Source: Bdellovibrio sp. (GTDB lineage: Bacteria > Bdellovibrionota > Bacteriovoracia > Bacteriovoracales > Bacteriovoracaceae). Taken from it: a DNA stretch of 36,310 nucleotides. Shown one piece after another: positions 1 to 7,871 of this stretch. Both the position numbers and the translations under genes were made by a program. A model generated the notes under the pieces. It saw only the letters and a list, made by a program, of their open reading frames with translations. It ran no database searches and was not told the DNA's origin. The first letter of the stretch is position 1; each line of letters begins with the position of its first letter. The stretch covers positions 1 to 36,310 of the forward strand of contig JACPIU010000029.1 of NCBI GenBank assembly GCA_016187935.1. Reading direction: 5' to 3'.

Positions 1-2
1 AA

Positions 3-47
3 TTTGTGGCGGAGATCGCGGAAACCATAAAACACTTTTTCCGGTAG
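3..47 (+). CDS. Possible C-terminal end of a gene entering the window
   Basis: An open frame enters from the left edge and reads FVAEIAETIKHFFR before a TAG stop. The fragment is too short to assign. Its first residues, with the preceding partial codon ending in aa, would read (E)FVAE. The gene that leaves the right edge of the window reaches EFV, so the two could be copies of one family. The 115 bases between this stop and the next gene hold a short stem (GTAGG...CCTAC) and nothing else I can name. The frame may be chance. Confidence 0.2.
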   Translation, partial: FVAEIAETIKHFFR

Positions 48-162
48 GACTCTCACCTACGAATGGTCAGATAGCTTCGCTACCTTCAAACAATTCTAAG
101 CTTACTCCCTTGCATTACAAAGACAAGTTGAACGATGCTTCCAACAATAATGAGCAAGATCA

Positions 163-1560
163 TTATGCCGACAAGGATACATTATTGGTGTCAACCTCTT
201 CGCCTGGCTCCGCAATAGCAACCTTATAGTCATATTCACTTTCAATCAGCATTTTTAAATGATTCAATGCTTTAGTCTCGCCGTGATTTAAAATAATCAA
301 TTTCGGACTCTTTTTCAAACTAGCAAGCCATTCCAAAATATCTAAATAATCTCCATGTGCGGAGAGCCCGTCAATATTAAATATGTCGGCATTAACAGGA
401 ACTTCTTTATGGAAAATTCGAATTTTCTCAATTCCTTCTATCAGCAATCTTCCTTTCGTCTCCTCCGCTTGATAACCGACAAATAAGACTCCATTCTCCT
501 TATATGGTAATCTGTCTTTCAAGTGATGCAACACTCTCCCACCGGAAATCATCCCTGAGGCGGTTACAATTATCATGGGCCCTTTTTGTTTCGAGATATT
601 CTTACTTTCTGCTACGGACAAAACTTCATGATAGCTCGGTGGTAAAATCGGCGACACAAGTTGATCATTTTCGATTTTTAGAACATGATCATCCGGATTA
701 TCCATGAATATCCGATTGGCCGATGCCGACATTGGACTATCCACATAAACAGGAACCTCATTGATGACTTTGGCCTCCATGAGTTTATTAATCAAAAATA
801 ATATTTCCTGAGTTCGACCGACACTAAAGGCAGGAATGATCATAACTCCTTTACGTTTTAAGACGATATTCAGATATCTTTTCATTAATTCCTCGGCAGA
901 AATGCGTACTTGCAAGCGATTTCCGTATGTTGCTTCCATAATTAGAAAATCTGTTTCTGTAATAGTCACCGGGGGCTTGATTATTTGCGAACGACTATTA
1001 CCGATATCACCAGAGAAGGTAATAATTTGCGACTCATTTTTTTCGCTTATTTGTATTTGGACAAAGGAAGATCCTATAATATGCCCGGATCGCAAAAAAC
1101 GGATTTTAATATCATTTCCTACATCATGCCATTCATCTCTTGGAAGAATTTTGAACAACGCCAAAACATTTTCCGCATCTTTTACGGTATAAAGTGGCAA
1201 TGCTGGTTTATGACTAGAATGTCCAGTTTTATTAGCATATTCCGCATCTTCTTCCTGCAAATGTGCTGAATCCTTTAATAATATTTCCGCTAGTTCGAAT
1301 GTTCCTTTGGTACTGTAAATAGGACAATTCATTCCCTCACGATAAAGCTTTGGAAGTAATCCCGAATGATCAATATGAGCATGGGTTAAAATCACAAAAT
1401 CCAAAACTTTAGGATTAAAATCTAATTCCCAATTCAAAAGGCGATTTTGGTTTGAACCTTGAAAAAGACCGGCATCAACGAGAAATTTCGAATTTTTCGT
1501 TTCACATAATATTTTACTACCAGTAACTGTTCGTGCGGCTCCAATGAACTTTAGCTTCAT
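163..1560 (-). CDS. Beta-CASP metallo-beta-lactamase fold hydrolase (RNase-like)
   Basis: This 465-residue protein carries the metallo-beta-lactamase zinc motif HAHIDH at residues 60-65, a GHIIGSS segment, an SGDIGN segment with the metal-bridging Asp, and the beta-CASP insert beginning near MEATYGNR. The C-terminal LSAHGD is the RMMBL-type motif. This order is typical of the bacterial YSH1/CPSF-like family of predicted exoribonucleases or endoribonucleases, which act on RNA in the cytoplasm. The exact substrate is not known for this branch. A strong Shine-Dalgarno (AGAGGAG) precedes the ATG. It lies 109 bases downstream of the Hsp20 gene on the same strand and may be co-transcribed. In many proteobacteria this family sits beside Hsp20 and FNR-type genes in stress or anaerobic regulons, which fits here. 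Confidence 0.9.
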   Translation of the reverse strand: MKLKFIGAARTVTGSKILCETKNSKFLVDAGLFQGSNQNRLLNWELDFNPKVLDFVILTHAHIDHSGLLPKLYREGMNCPIYSTKGTFELAEILLKDSAHLQEEDAEYANKTGHSSHKPALPLYTVKDAENVLALFKILPRDEWHDVGNDIKIRFLRSGHIIGSSFVQIQISEKNESQIITFSGDIGNSRSQIIKPPVTITETDFLIMEATYGNRLQVRISAEELMKRYLNIVLKRKGVMIIPAFSVGRTQEILFLINKLMEAKVINEVPVYVDSPMSASANRIFMDNPDDHVLKIENDQLVSPILPPSYHEVLSVAESKNISKQKGPMIIVTASGMISGGRVLHHLKDRLPYKENGVLFVGYQAEETKGRLLIEGIEKIRIFHKEVPVNADIFNIDGLSAHGDYLDILEWLASLKKSPKLIILNHGETKALNHLKMLIESEYDYKVAIAEPGEEVDTNNVSLSA

Positions 1561-1668
1561 AAGTCCCCCACTCCTCTAATTTGGAATTGGCATTTCCAAC
1601 AGATGAATCAGAGGAATCCAAAAGTAAGTACACATCCCTTCGAATTCCTCAATAGGTCTTACTTTCTG

Positions 1669-2163
1669 TCATTGGCGAATTTCAATCTTCTTATGTTGAG
1701 GAATCTCAATATTTTTCTTTTTAAGTTCAACATGAAGAACACCATCCTTCAATTCCGCATTGATGTTTTCAACATTGACTTCCTCGTCGAAAGGTATTTT
1801 CCGCGAAAACGCCCCTCGCGCACGTTCACAACAGATGTATCCATTTTCCTTTGCTGCCTCAGTACCTGTCTCACCTTTTATAAATAGGGAATTATTTACA
1901 ACCTCGATATCGATGTCCTTCGCCAACAGACCTGGAAGTTCTGCATCGACGGTATAACTCTCAGGGGTTTCTCTTATATCAATTGAGGGGAAGGTCCGAA
2001 AACCGTAATCACCATCCGGTGAAAAATCTACATCCGCATTAAGGTTTCGCATGAATTCATCAATGTCTGATTCAAATCGATCTGAATCAAAATCACTAGG
2101 AAACGACCATAAGGGTGAACTCGAAAATGGAGAACGCCGTGGCGTTAGATCAGAAAATTTCAT
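1669..2163 (-). CDS. Small heat shock protein, Hsp20/alpha-crystallin family
   Basis: The product of about 164 residues has a variable N-terminal arm followed by an alpha-crystallin domain (DIRETPESYTVDAELPGL through VLHVELKKK) and a C-terminal IEIP/IEI anchoring motif. Such proteins form oligomers that hold unfolded proteins for refolding. I chose the ATG at 2163 because AAGGAGC lies just upstream. The frame extends to 2190 but that further start has no ribosome site. It is followed by the beta-CASP hydrolase and preceded by the HPF-like gene on the same strand, so the three form a likely stress-response group. Confidence 0.92.
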   Translation of the reverse strand: MKFSDLTPRRSPFSSSPLWSFPSDFDSDRFESDIDEFMRNLNADVDFSPDGDYGFRTFPSIDIRETPESYTVDAELPGLLAKDIDIEVVNNSLFIKGETGTEAAKENGYICCERARGAFSRKIPFDEEVNVENINAELKDGVLHVELKKKNIEIPQHKKIEIRQ

Positions 2164-2305
2164 AAATGCTCCTTGATTCTTGTTAAACAACCAAAATCAT
2201 GTTTATTTTTATATTATTTAACGAAAATCAGATATTAAGTGGCTCATTCAAACAAGTGCTTTTATCTACAAAACGGATTGTTTGATTAATTGCCATCTAA
2301 TGACA

Positions 2306-2596
2306 TTAAATAAATTTGTAGGCCAGACCACTTATTTCCTTTGAGAGTTTCTTGCAAAGTTGATATATGTTGGCGCCATCTTGACTCGATTCAAAAACAT
2401 GATTAACGCATAATACTTTTAGATTTCCATGCAACGACTGGCTATTTTTTTTCTTCTCAATTTGTAATTGAATTTTTGCATTCCTCAATACCTGCTTATC
2501 TAACAAACTCAATTCTTGGCCTACAAAATCCTTTTCCCTATTGTCTAAGCTGACGCCTACTAATTCCAAATCATAATCAACACTATTCTCGTCCAT
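2306..2596 (-). CDS. HPF/RaiA-like ribosome hibernation factor
   Basis: This 96-residue protein matches the short HPF pattern by eye. An N-terminal strand (LELVGVSLD) leads into a helix with a Leu-x-x-Leu-Asp pattern. A basic central strand (IQLQIEKKKN) and a further strand follow, then the FESSQDGANIYQLCKKLSKEISGL segment. That segment aligns with the S/A-x-G-x-D-M-Y-x-A-I helix of HPF, which binds the 16S decoding region and silences ribosomes during starvation. It lacks the long C-terminal dimerisation domain of long HPF. AAGGAGG lies at the right distance before the ATG. The assignment rests on pattern, not on a search. Confidence 0.6.
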   Translation of the reverse strand: MDENSVDYDLELVGVSLDNREKDFVGQELSLLDKQVLRNAKIQLQIEKKKNSQSLHGNLKVLCVNHVFESSQDGANIYQLCKKLSKEISGLAYKFI

Positions 2597-2621
2597 TCAA
2601 TCCTCCTTATATTACTTCACC

Positions 2622-2858
2622 TCATCCGTTGAGGTAGAATTCAGTGCAGATATCATAACTATCTATCAGCTTTATATTTGCGTAAACACCAGCTCGAACA
2701 ATGCCGCTAAACATATAAATCTCTCTAGCAAGGTTTAACTCATCACAACTAATTACTGAGTCGAAATAATTTTCAAATACTGAAATGATCTTGGATACGA
2801 GCAAAATCAATGGTTGCCTTGATTTTCGATATGACCTCACAAAATAAAACAGAAGCAT
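2622..2858 (-). CDS. Small hypothetical protein upstream of the HPF-like gene
   Basis: This 78-codon frame ends 25 bases before the HPF-like ATG, whose ribosome site fits in the gap, so the two could be one transcript. The start at 2858 has no clear Shine-Dalgarno. A GTG start nearby (V7 in this frame) is an alternative. The protein has a basic N-terminus, a hydrophobic patch (PLILLVSKIISVFE) and no motif I recognise. A plus-strand frame overlaps the same bases and is equally unsupported, so this may not be a gene. Confidence 0.35.
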   Translation of the reverse strand: MLLFYFVRSYRKSRQPLILLVSKIISVFENYFDSVISCDELNLAREIYMFSGIVRAGVYANIKLIDSYDICTEFYLNG

Positions 2859-3111
2859 TTTTAAAAATTCAAATCATTTCTGATGATGAGATTCTCGCAA
2901 TACCACTGCGTGTTTTTAGTAACTGGAATCCTCATATTGCATGTTGCATTTTACTATCACTTCAACACATTCCTCCTCAAAAGGAAGGGACGTGAATGAC
3001 CACATTGTGTCCATGTTCTTAATCAATCTTCTAATAAAGCGGAATCATATTAATAATTTTCAATGTACATTATAAATAATATGTGTCGTTATCCATCCAA
3101 GAGGTGTCAGT

Positions 3112-3330
3112 ATGGGCTATTCAAACAAGACAAACCGCAAAAACAATATGACGAGTGATTTGTATCCTGATGATTTCAAAGTCAAAATTCCAAAAGTAAA
3201 TTTCAAAAAGAGGCAGTGCGCCGGATGTGGTAAACTTTTCACACCCGCAATGAAGCTTGATTATTGCTGCAATCAATGTAAAATTGAAAATAGTGAAATG
3301 TTTTCACAATATTCCGACCTGGGATATTAG
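3112..3330 (+). CDS. Small zinc-ribbon protein, copy 1
   Basis: The 72-residue product is Lys/Asn-rich at the N-terminus and carries CAGC followed after 14 residues by the second pair in YCCNQC, a four-Cys zinc knuckle or ribbon. The segment KLFTP between the Cys pairs and the C-terminal aromatic tail recur in the 72-residue protein encoded at 4086-4304. A weak ribosome site (AGAGGTG) precedes the ATG. An imperfect FNR-type half-match palindrome (ATGTT-N4-ATCAA) lies at 3013-3026. The function is unknown. The size and metal site suggest a nucleic-acid or protein-binding regulator. Confidence 0.65.
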   Translation: MGYSNKTNRKNNMTSDLYPDDFKVKIPKVNFKKRQCAGCGKLFTPAMKLDYCCNQCKIENSEMFSQYSDLGY

Positions 3331-3338
3331 TTCGCACT

Positions 3339-3821
3339 CTAGTCCAAAGTCCCAATCTCATTATAATAACCACACAGGGAAACCTTATTCACAGTATTTA
3401 AAGTAGAATGCATTGCGGCTGAAATGTTTTCGATTTCATTTCTCAAAAAATTAATTTCATGCTGCGGCCACGACGATGCAAAATACGCATTCGAAATATA
3501 TTCCCTTAAATTGCGTATTCTTTCGACAAGTTGGTCAATGGCTTGATTAAAGCTTCTAACTGTATCTTTACCGCATTCTGAACTCAAATTATCCATTTCG
3601 TTATTTATCATGAAGTCAAGACTTACCACTTTATAGTCTAGAAGTTGCTTTGATAAAGTTTCAAGCAATTTTACTAAGTCTTCTTTAGGCTGCATTGAAT
3701 TCTTGTCGAATTTAAGTATTTCAAATACTTCTTGAATGGATTTAAAAGATATTTTTATATCTCTCACCACATCTTCATAAGGAAGTTCACCATTGTAATT
3801 AGTAGCACCACTATTCATCAT
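3339..3821 (-). CDS. Helical hypothetical protein
   Basis: This 160-residue soluble protein is predicted by eye to be almost all helical. Heptad-like Leu/Ile spacing occurs in the segments around IKISFKSIQEVFEIL, LVKLLETLSKQLLDY and LVERIRNLREYI. It has no signal peptide, membrane span or catalytic motif I can name. A GGGGTG ribosome site precedes two adjacent ATG codons. It converges with the first zinc-ribbon gene with only 8 bases between stops. It could be a coiled-coil partner or histidine-phosphotransfer-like bundle, but nothing in the sequence decides this. Confidence 0.6.
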   Translation of the reverse strand: MMNSGATNYNGELPYEDVVRDIKISFKSIQEVFEILKFDKNSMQPKEDLVKLLETLSKQLLDYKVVSLDFMINNEMDNLSSECGKDTVRSFNQAIDQLVERIRNLREYISNAYFASSWPQHEINFLRNEIENISAAMHSTLNTVNKVSLCGYYNEIGTLD

Positions 3822-4085
3822 GATAATTGCACCCCAAAATCAAAACCACACCATTAAATTACTCTCACAGATCTAGAAATCAAGATGAACGATGCTGTTC
3901 TTCATATTAACAATACTCACAACATCAAACTCAAATGCTGACCTGGAACATGGCAATGCATGAGAAAATTTGCATGCGCTTTGAGTACAATCATTTCAGG
4001 CAAAACTATTTATCAATGCCTAAATGTTTTTTTTAAATAAGCTAATATGCAAGATGTCTGTAAGCGATAACGATGAGGTCAAGAT

Positions 4086-4304
4086 ATGATTTTCTCCGAT
4101 GTAACGTCCCATGCACCTATCATAAATTATCTTGATCGTGTTGGCATTTTTACTACCAACGATATTCTTTTACATCGCTTGGACAAAAGTAAGTGCAAAA
4201 TCTGCAAAACCTTATTTCTACCAAATTTAAACAGTGATGAACTCTGCATGCACTGTAGAAACAAGAGAACTTTCTTGTTGAATTATCTCAGCAGCGACAA
4301 ATAA
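4086..4304 (+). CDS. Small zinc-ribbon protein, copy 2
   Basis: The 72-residue product has CKIC and CMHC separated by 14 residues, matching the length and Cys layout of the protein at 3112-3330. Shared positions include Lys-x-Cys-x-x-Cys, Leu-Phe-x-Pro after the first pair, and a C-terminal aromatic/Tyr stretch. The N-terminal half differs completely. A GAGG ribosome site precedes the ATG. The gene is divergent from the helical protein and lies upstream of the FNR-like regulator. The function is unknown, and a metal-binding regulatory role is an inference. Confidence 0.6.
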   Translation: MIFSDVTSHAPIINYLDRVGIFTTNDILLHRLDKSKCKICKTLFLPNLNSDELCMHCRNKRTFLLNYLSSDK

Positions 4305-4672
4305 TTTTCCATTCCAAACATTTATAATGATGGGGATTTTCGATACAGAATCTATCATGTAAACCATACGCATATTTCGACAGTATGTTTTCCAACGCAT
4401 TCAATACTGATTTTAAACATGATAGAATCAAGTCACAGCTCACGTTTCGTTGATAAAACGGTAATCACTTGATCTGAGTAATTACATTTATATCAATGAT
4501 GGATCTAATTACCAAATTCTATTATCCCCATAAACTTATTTAATCTTAGTAAACTTTGCACTCGGAAATTGCTACGTACATATTTGACTAATATGACATG
4601 GCAACAAGAGAGAAGGAAATTACCAAAGATAAGAAAGAAAATATTTAAACCTATTTCGAGACTGGAGGAAAG
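4305..4672. other. Gene-free stretch upstream of the FNR-like regulator
   Basis: These 368 bases carry no credible gene. They are AT-rich and contain an imperfect FNR-type palindrome (TACAT-N4-ATCAA, 8 of 10 consensus positions) at 4483-4496, about 180 bases before the regulator start. It could mark autoregulation or be chance. No terminator with a clear T-run was found. Confidence 0.4.
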
Positions 4673-5395
4673 ATGAGTACTAGACAAGAAATCCCATCGC
4701 ATTGCAAAGAATGCAACACTTACAAAAAATCACTATTCTGTGATATTGCAAATGAACCTTTAGATTGTATATCAAAGAGTAAAGTAACTAACTTTTATAA
4801 GAAGGGAACCACCTTGTTTTTCGAGGGAACTCCTAACTATGGTTTATTTGAAGTTTGCTCTGGGAAGATAAAAATTTCAAAGTTGACCTCCAATGGAAGC
4901 TGCACAATTGTAGATATCGCCACATCGGGGGACACTATCGGATTAAGTTCCATTCTTGAACAGCAACTATACACAACTTCTGCCGAGGCGGTAGAAGACT
5001 CTGTTGTATGTTTCTTTGACAAGAATTTTTTCACCACCACGGTCTTAAAGGAGAGACCGGTTGTTATCAACATCATTGATCGGCTTTCAAGAGAAATTCA
5101 TAACTCAACGAATCGTATTTCCTCATTGTCTCAAAAAAATGTGAGAGAAAAATTAGCAGAACTCATCCTATCCCTGTCTGAAAACTACGGTAAAATCGAG
5201 GGTGAAGGTAATAATCAAAAGCTTGACATTCTACTGAGCCGCGATGAAATGGCTTCAATGATAGGTGTTGCCAAAGAAACGCTTATTCGCACCTTAAGTG
5301 ATTTTAAGGATGAAGGATTAATTTCACAAAAAGGCAAATATCTTTATTTGCAAAATAGAACAAAATTAAATCAATATGCCAACTTGCAGTATTAA
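4673..5395 (+). CDS. CRP/FNR-family transcription regulator with N-terminal cysteines
   Basis: This 240-residue protein has Cys at 11, 14, 23 and 32 before a cyclic-nucleotide-binding-type beta-roll (YKKGTTLFFEGTPNYG onward), a long dimerisation helix, and a winged helix-turn-helix near residues 185-218. The spaced N-terminal Cys suggest an oxygen-sensing iron-sulfur cluster as in FNR, although the spacing differs from E. coli FNR. The recognition helix contains KETLIRTL. The Glu and Arg align with the FNR and CRP residues that contact the TGA core, while Ile replaces the FNR Ser. A strong GGAGG precedes the ATG. A perfect FNR box lies at 12167-12180 in this window. It converges with the TonB-like gene. 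Confidence 0.88.
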   Translation: MSTRQEIPSHCKECNTYKKSLFCDIANEPLDCISKSKVTNFYKKGTTLFFEGTPNYGLFEVCSGKIKISKLTSNGSCTIVDIATSGDTIGLSSILEQQLYTTSAEAVEDSVVCFFDKNFFTTTVLKERPVVINIIDRLSREIHNSTNRISSLSQKNVREKLAELILSLSENYGKIEGEGNNQKLDILLSRDEMASMIGVAKETLIRTLSDFKDEGLISQKGKYLYLQNRTKLNQYANLQY

Positions 5396-5400
5396 GGACG

Positions 5401-6282
5401 CTAAGGAGTAACTACGAAACCCCATTCGATTTCAACAATTTTATCGACGAGCATCTGCCGAGGGACACTAGCAAAAGGGCCAGATAATGTAATGGCATCA
5501 ATTGCAATGTCGTCAATCTCGGCGATGCCGGATGAATGTAAAACTTTCAGCCGAAAAACATTTCCTTCTTCATCGAGAGTGATCTTTATAAGTGTCATTG
5601 TCTGACTTCCAATCATGATTTTTTTGCCATGGACATAATTTCTTCTAATTCTCTCATCAAGTAATTTTTCCCAAATGGGTTCAAGTCTAAGACGCATTCG
5701 ATTATAAAAGCCCCAGAATTTATATTCTTTAGTATTTAGATTCGTTGCATCTCCCACATCGACACCTTCGAGATAATCATTGTTACTCGCCTGCATATTT
5801 TCCTCAATACCAATATAAAATGTTTTGTGCTGTAGAGGGCTTTTAACGGCAAAGTCTTCAATATTTCCTGGTTTCTTTACCAAGAGATCGGCCATTGTAA
5901 TTTTCTTTTTTTTGTTGGTCATACCATTAGCTGTTTCTTCCTCGGGATGATTACTTGGTTTAAATCGCCCAACATTTCTAGGAATTGTCTCATGCTTATA
6001 GGTTTGGTTTTTTTTGCCATAATATTTATGTAATTCATCAGCTGTTTCTTCGCCATTAAGTTCATTATTTACAACTTGCTGATGCTTTAACTTTTCAATA
6101 ATTTTTGCAGGAATTTCTCTAGGTTTAAGCACAACTCTGAGCGATTTTGAAGTTTCTCTATTTGAAAGTCTTTGGTTGTAATCTTGCTTTATAAAGAAAA
6201 GAACACATAAATGTAGAACCAAAGAAATACAGTATAAGAGCCATTTTAATTTAGCATGCTGGTGCATTATATTAAAACCCAC
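5401..6282 (-). CDS. TonB/TolA-like energy-transducing protein
   Basis: This 293-residue protein has a single N-terminal membrane span (about residues 14-31), a charged Lys/Glu-rich periplasmic linker, and a C-terminal domain of the TonB/TolA type. The pattern there is TLIKITLDEEGNVFRLKVLHSSG, then a helix with IDDIAIDAI, then PFASVP and a final strand. Such proteins span the periplasm and couple inner-membrane energy to outer-membrane partners. No ExbB/ExbD genes are adjacent. The first codon of the open frame is GTG at 6282. The ATG at 6267 is an alternative and the ribosome sites do not decide between them. Confidence 0.7.
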   Translation of the reverse strand: MGFNIMHQHAKLKWLLYCISLVLHLCVLFFIKQDYNQRLSNRETSKSLRVVLKPREIPAKIIEKLKHQQVVNNELNGEETADELHKYYGKKNQTYKHETIPRNVGRFKPSNHPEEETANGMTNKKKKITMADLLVKKPGNIEDFAVKSPLQHKTFYIGIEENMQASNNDYLEGVDVGDATNLNTKEYKFWGFYNRMRLRLEPIWEKLLDERIRRNYVHGKKIMIGSQTMTLIKITLDEEGNVFRLKVLHSSGIAEIDDIAIDAITLSGPFASVPRQMLVDKIVEIEWGFVVTP

Positions 6283-6384
6283 TTTGAGCTCAATACCTTC
6301 TCAGATTTTGAATTTTATATATTGCCCAGGCAATGAATCTACTTAAAGATGTGTATGATACAACTCATAGTGAAATATAAACAC

Positions 6385-6819
6385 TCAGGAGAATGATGTT
6401 AATTTAAAAGGAAAACATATTGATGCAAAAGCATCGCCAAGCTCAGAAGTGCTTTTGACAACTTTACTATCAATTACATGAACTAATGCAAATCGTCTCA
6501 CCGAGTTTGCAAAATAATGAAAAGGATTAAGACGTTCAATTTGGTCGCTAATCTCCTGTTTTACATTTTTACTCACGTGAAAATCTAATCGTGAGAAATG
6601 TAATAGTAAATTTGCCAATTTAAAGGTGCGATTCATTGAGTATGTACTGGAGGTGTAATTTTCATTTTTCAACATTTGAAAAATCAATTGCTTGTTTTTT
6701 ATTAGCTCAATCTGCTCGACTTGGATTCTATTCAGTTCACTTGAATTACTTTCCGTTATATACATACATCCCAGCAGAGAAAATAGAATAATCATACGAG
6801 AAATTGTTAAGATCAGCAT
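6385..6819 (-). CDS. Putative small lipoprotein
   Basis: The 144-residue product begins with a hydrophobic stretch ending in LLGC (Cys18), which fits a lipobox, so it is probably membrane-anchored in the periplasm or outer membrane. The mature part is mostly helical (IQVEQIELIKNKQLIFQML and later segments), with two Cys in all. No family is recognised. It lies 102 bases upstream of the TonB-like gene on the same strand and may share its transcript. Confidence 0.5.
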   Translation of the reverse strand: MLILTISRMIILFSLLGCMYITESNSSELNRIQVEQIELIKNKQLIFQMLKNENYTSSTYSMNRTFKLANLLLHFSRLDFHVSKNVKQEISDQIERLNPFHYFANSVRRFALVHVIDSKVVKSTSELGDAFASICFPFKLTSFS

Positions 6820-7111
6820 TTTAAATTCTACCCAAATAAAGGTTTATTGACAGCGCCGAATATCTAGGCCCAGCAAGACTCTTTAACAATGATTAAAAAC
6901 AAAACATCGCTTGATATTAAACGCCCCAACGAGACCGATTGATAACAAGTCTCATTCATGACTATCATCATTTATCGACAGTTTATCGTTCACACTCGCT
7001 ACATTCACTAATCATCCTCAAGAATTCAAATCACAAGTATAAGTAGGATGTCTCAAATTTGGGCCGAGATACTTATCTTAGTTCATTGATACATTTTAAC
7101 AAGGATGGATT

Positions 7112-7867
7112 ATGATAGAAATGAATTCCGTATCAAAACTTCTCGCGAAAGACTCTCTGCTGAATCATTTCAGGCACTTTCTACGCAATGAAAATGCATT
7201 AGACAAGGTGGCCATATTATTTTCAGATCAGAAAACCTTGGCAAATCAAAAATTAGCAAATGTAAAGGGCCATATTTTTGATTCAATTTTTTCAATAGCA
7301 GAAATTTTGTCCGCAATTGCTTTGACTGTCATTTTATTACCCTTAATGATTTTGATTTTTGTTGGCGTAAAACTTACATCCAATGGGCCCGGAATATACA
7401 GCCAAAAACGTGTCGGAAAACATGGGCATGAATTTAATATCTATAAATTCAGAACAATGATTCAGAACGCCGAGAAGGAAAGTGGGGCGGTGCTTTCCTG
7501 GCATGGCGATCCTCGCATAACCACATTTGGCAATTTCCTCCGCTCAACTCATCTTGATGAATTGCCACAGATCATCAATATCATTAAAGGTGAAATGTCA
7601 TTCATTGGTCCTAGACCGGAAAGGCAAGAAATTATCAAGACGTTTGAACAACACGTAAAGGGATATAATCATCGCGCAGTGGTTCTACCAGGAATTACAG
7701 GACTTGCACAAATTTGTTGCCCGTATGATGCCACACCTGAAACCAAGCTGAAATATGATCTATATTATATCCTAAACAGGTCGTCGATTTCGCTAAATTT
7801 AATGATTCTATACTTCACAGTTGGTAAATTCTTTTATGGAATTTCTGGCAATAACTCGCAAACTTAA
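7112..7867 (+). CDS. Initiating sugar-phosphate transferase (bacterial sugar transferase family)
   Basis: This 251-residue enzyme has a leading soluble stretch, one membrane hairpin near residues 60-86, then the family motifs YSQKRVG, KFRTM (112-116), the catalytic Asp-Glu pair in LDELPQ (149-150) and GPRPER (166-171). The family transfers a sugar-1-phosphate from a nucleotide sugar to undecaprenyl phosphate, the first step of a repeat unit at the inner membrane. It is a short form without the multi-span N-terminal domain. AAGGATGG precedes the ATG. The beta-barrel gene starts 4 bases after its stop, so they form one operon. It is the plausible priming enzyme for the whole locus. Confidence 0.92.
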   Translation: MIEMNSVSKLLAKDSLLNHFRHFLRNENALDKVAILFSDQKTLANQKLANVKGHIFDSIFSIAEILSAIALTVILLPLMILIFVGVKLTSNGPGIYSQKRVGKHGHEFNIYKFRTMIQNAEKESGAVLSWHGDPRITTFGNFLRSTHLDELPQIINIIKGEMSFIGPRPERQEIIKTFEQHVKGYNHRAVVLPGITGLAQICCPYDATPETKLKYDLYYILNRSSISLNLMILYFTVGKFFYGISGNNSQT

Positions 7868-7871
7868 ACAA

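Noticed and set aside
43-110. Segment whose reverse strand (GTAGGTGAGAGTCCTAC) recalls part of group II intron RNA
   Set aside because: Only a short stretch is present, with no domain V, no reverse transcriptase and no way to extend it at the edge.
2270-2290. TTGATTAATTGCC upstream of the Hsp20 gene as an FNR box
   Set aside because: Only the left half matches. The right half does not fit ATCAA.
2810-2995. Plus-strand small frame overlapping the 78-codon minus-strand frame
   Set aside because: No convincing ribosome site or motif was found, and its translation is not protein-like at the end.
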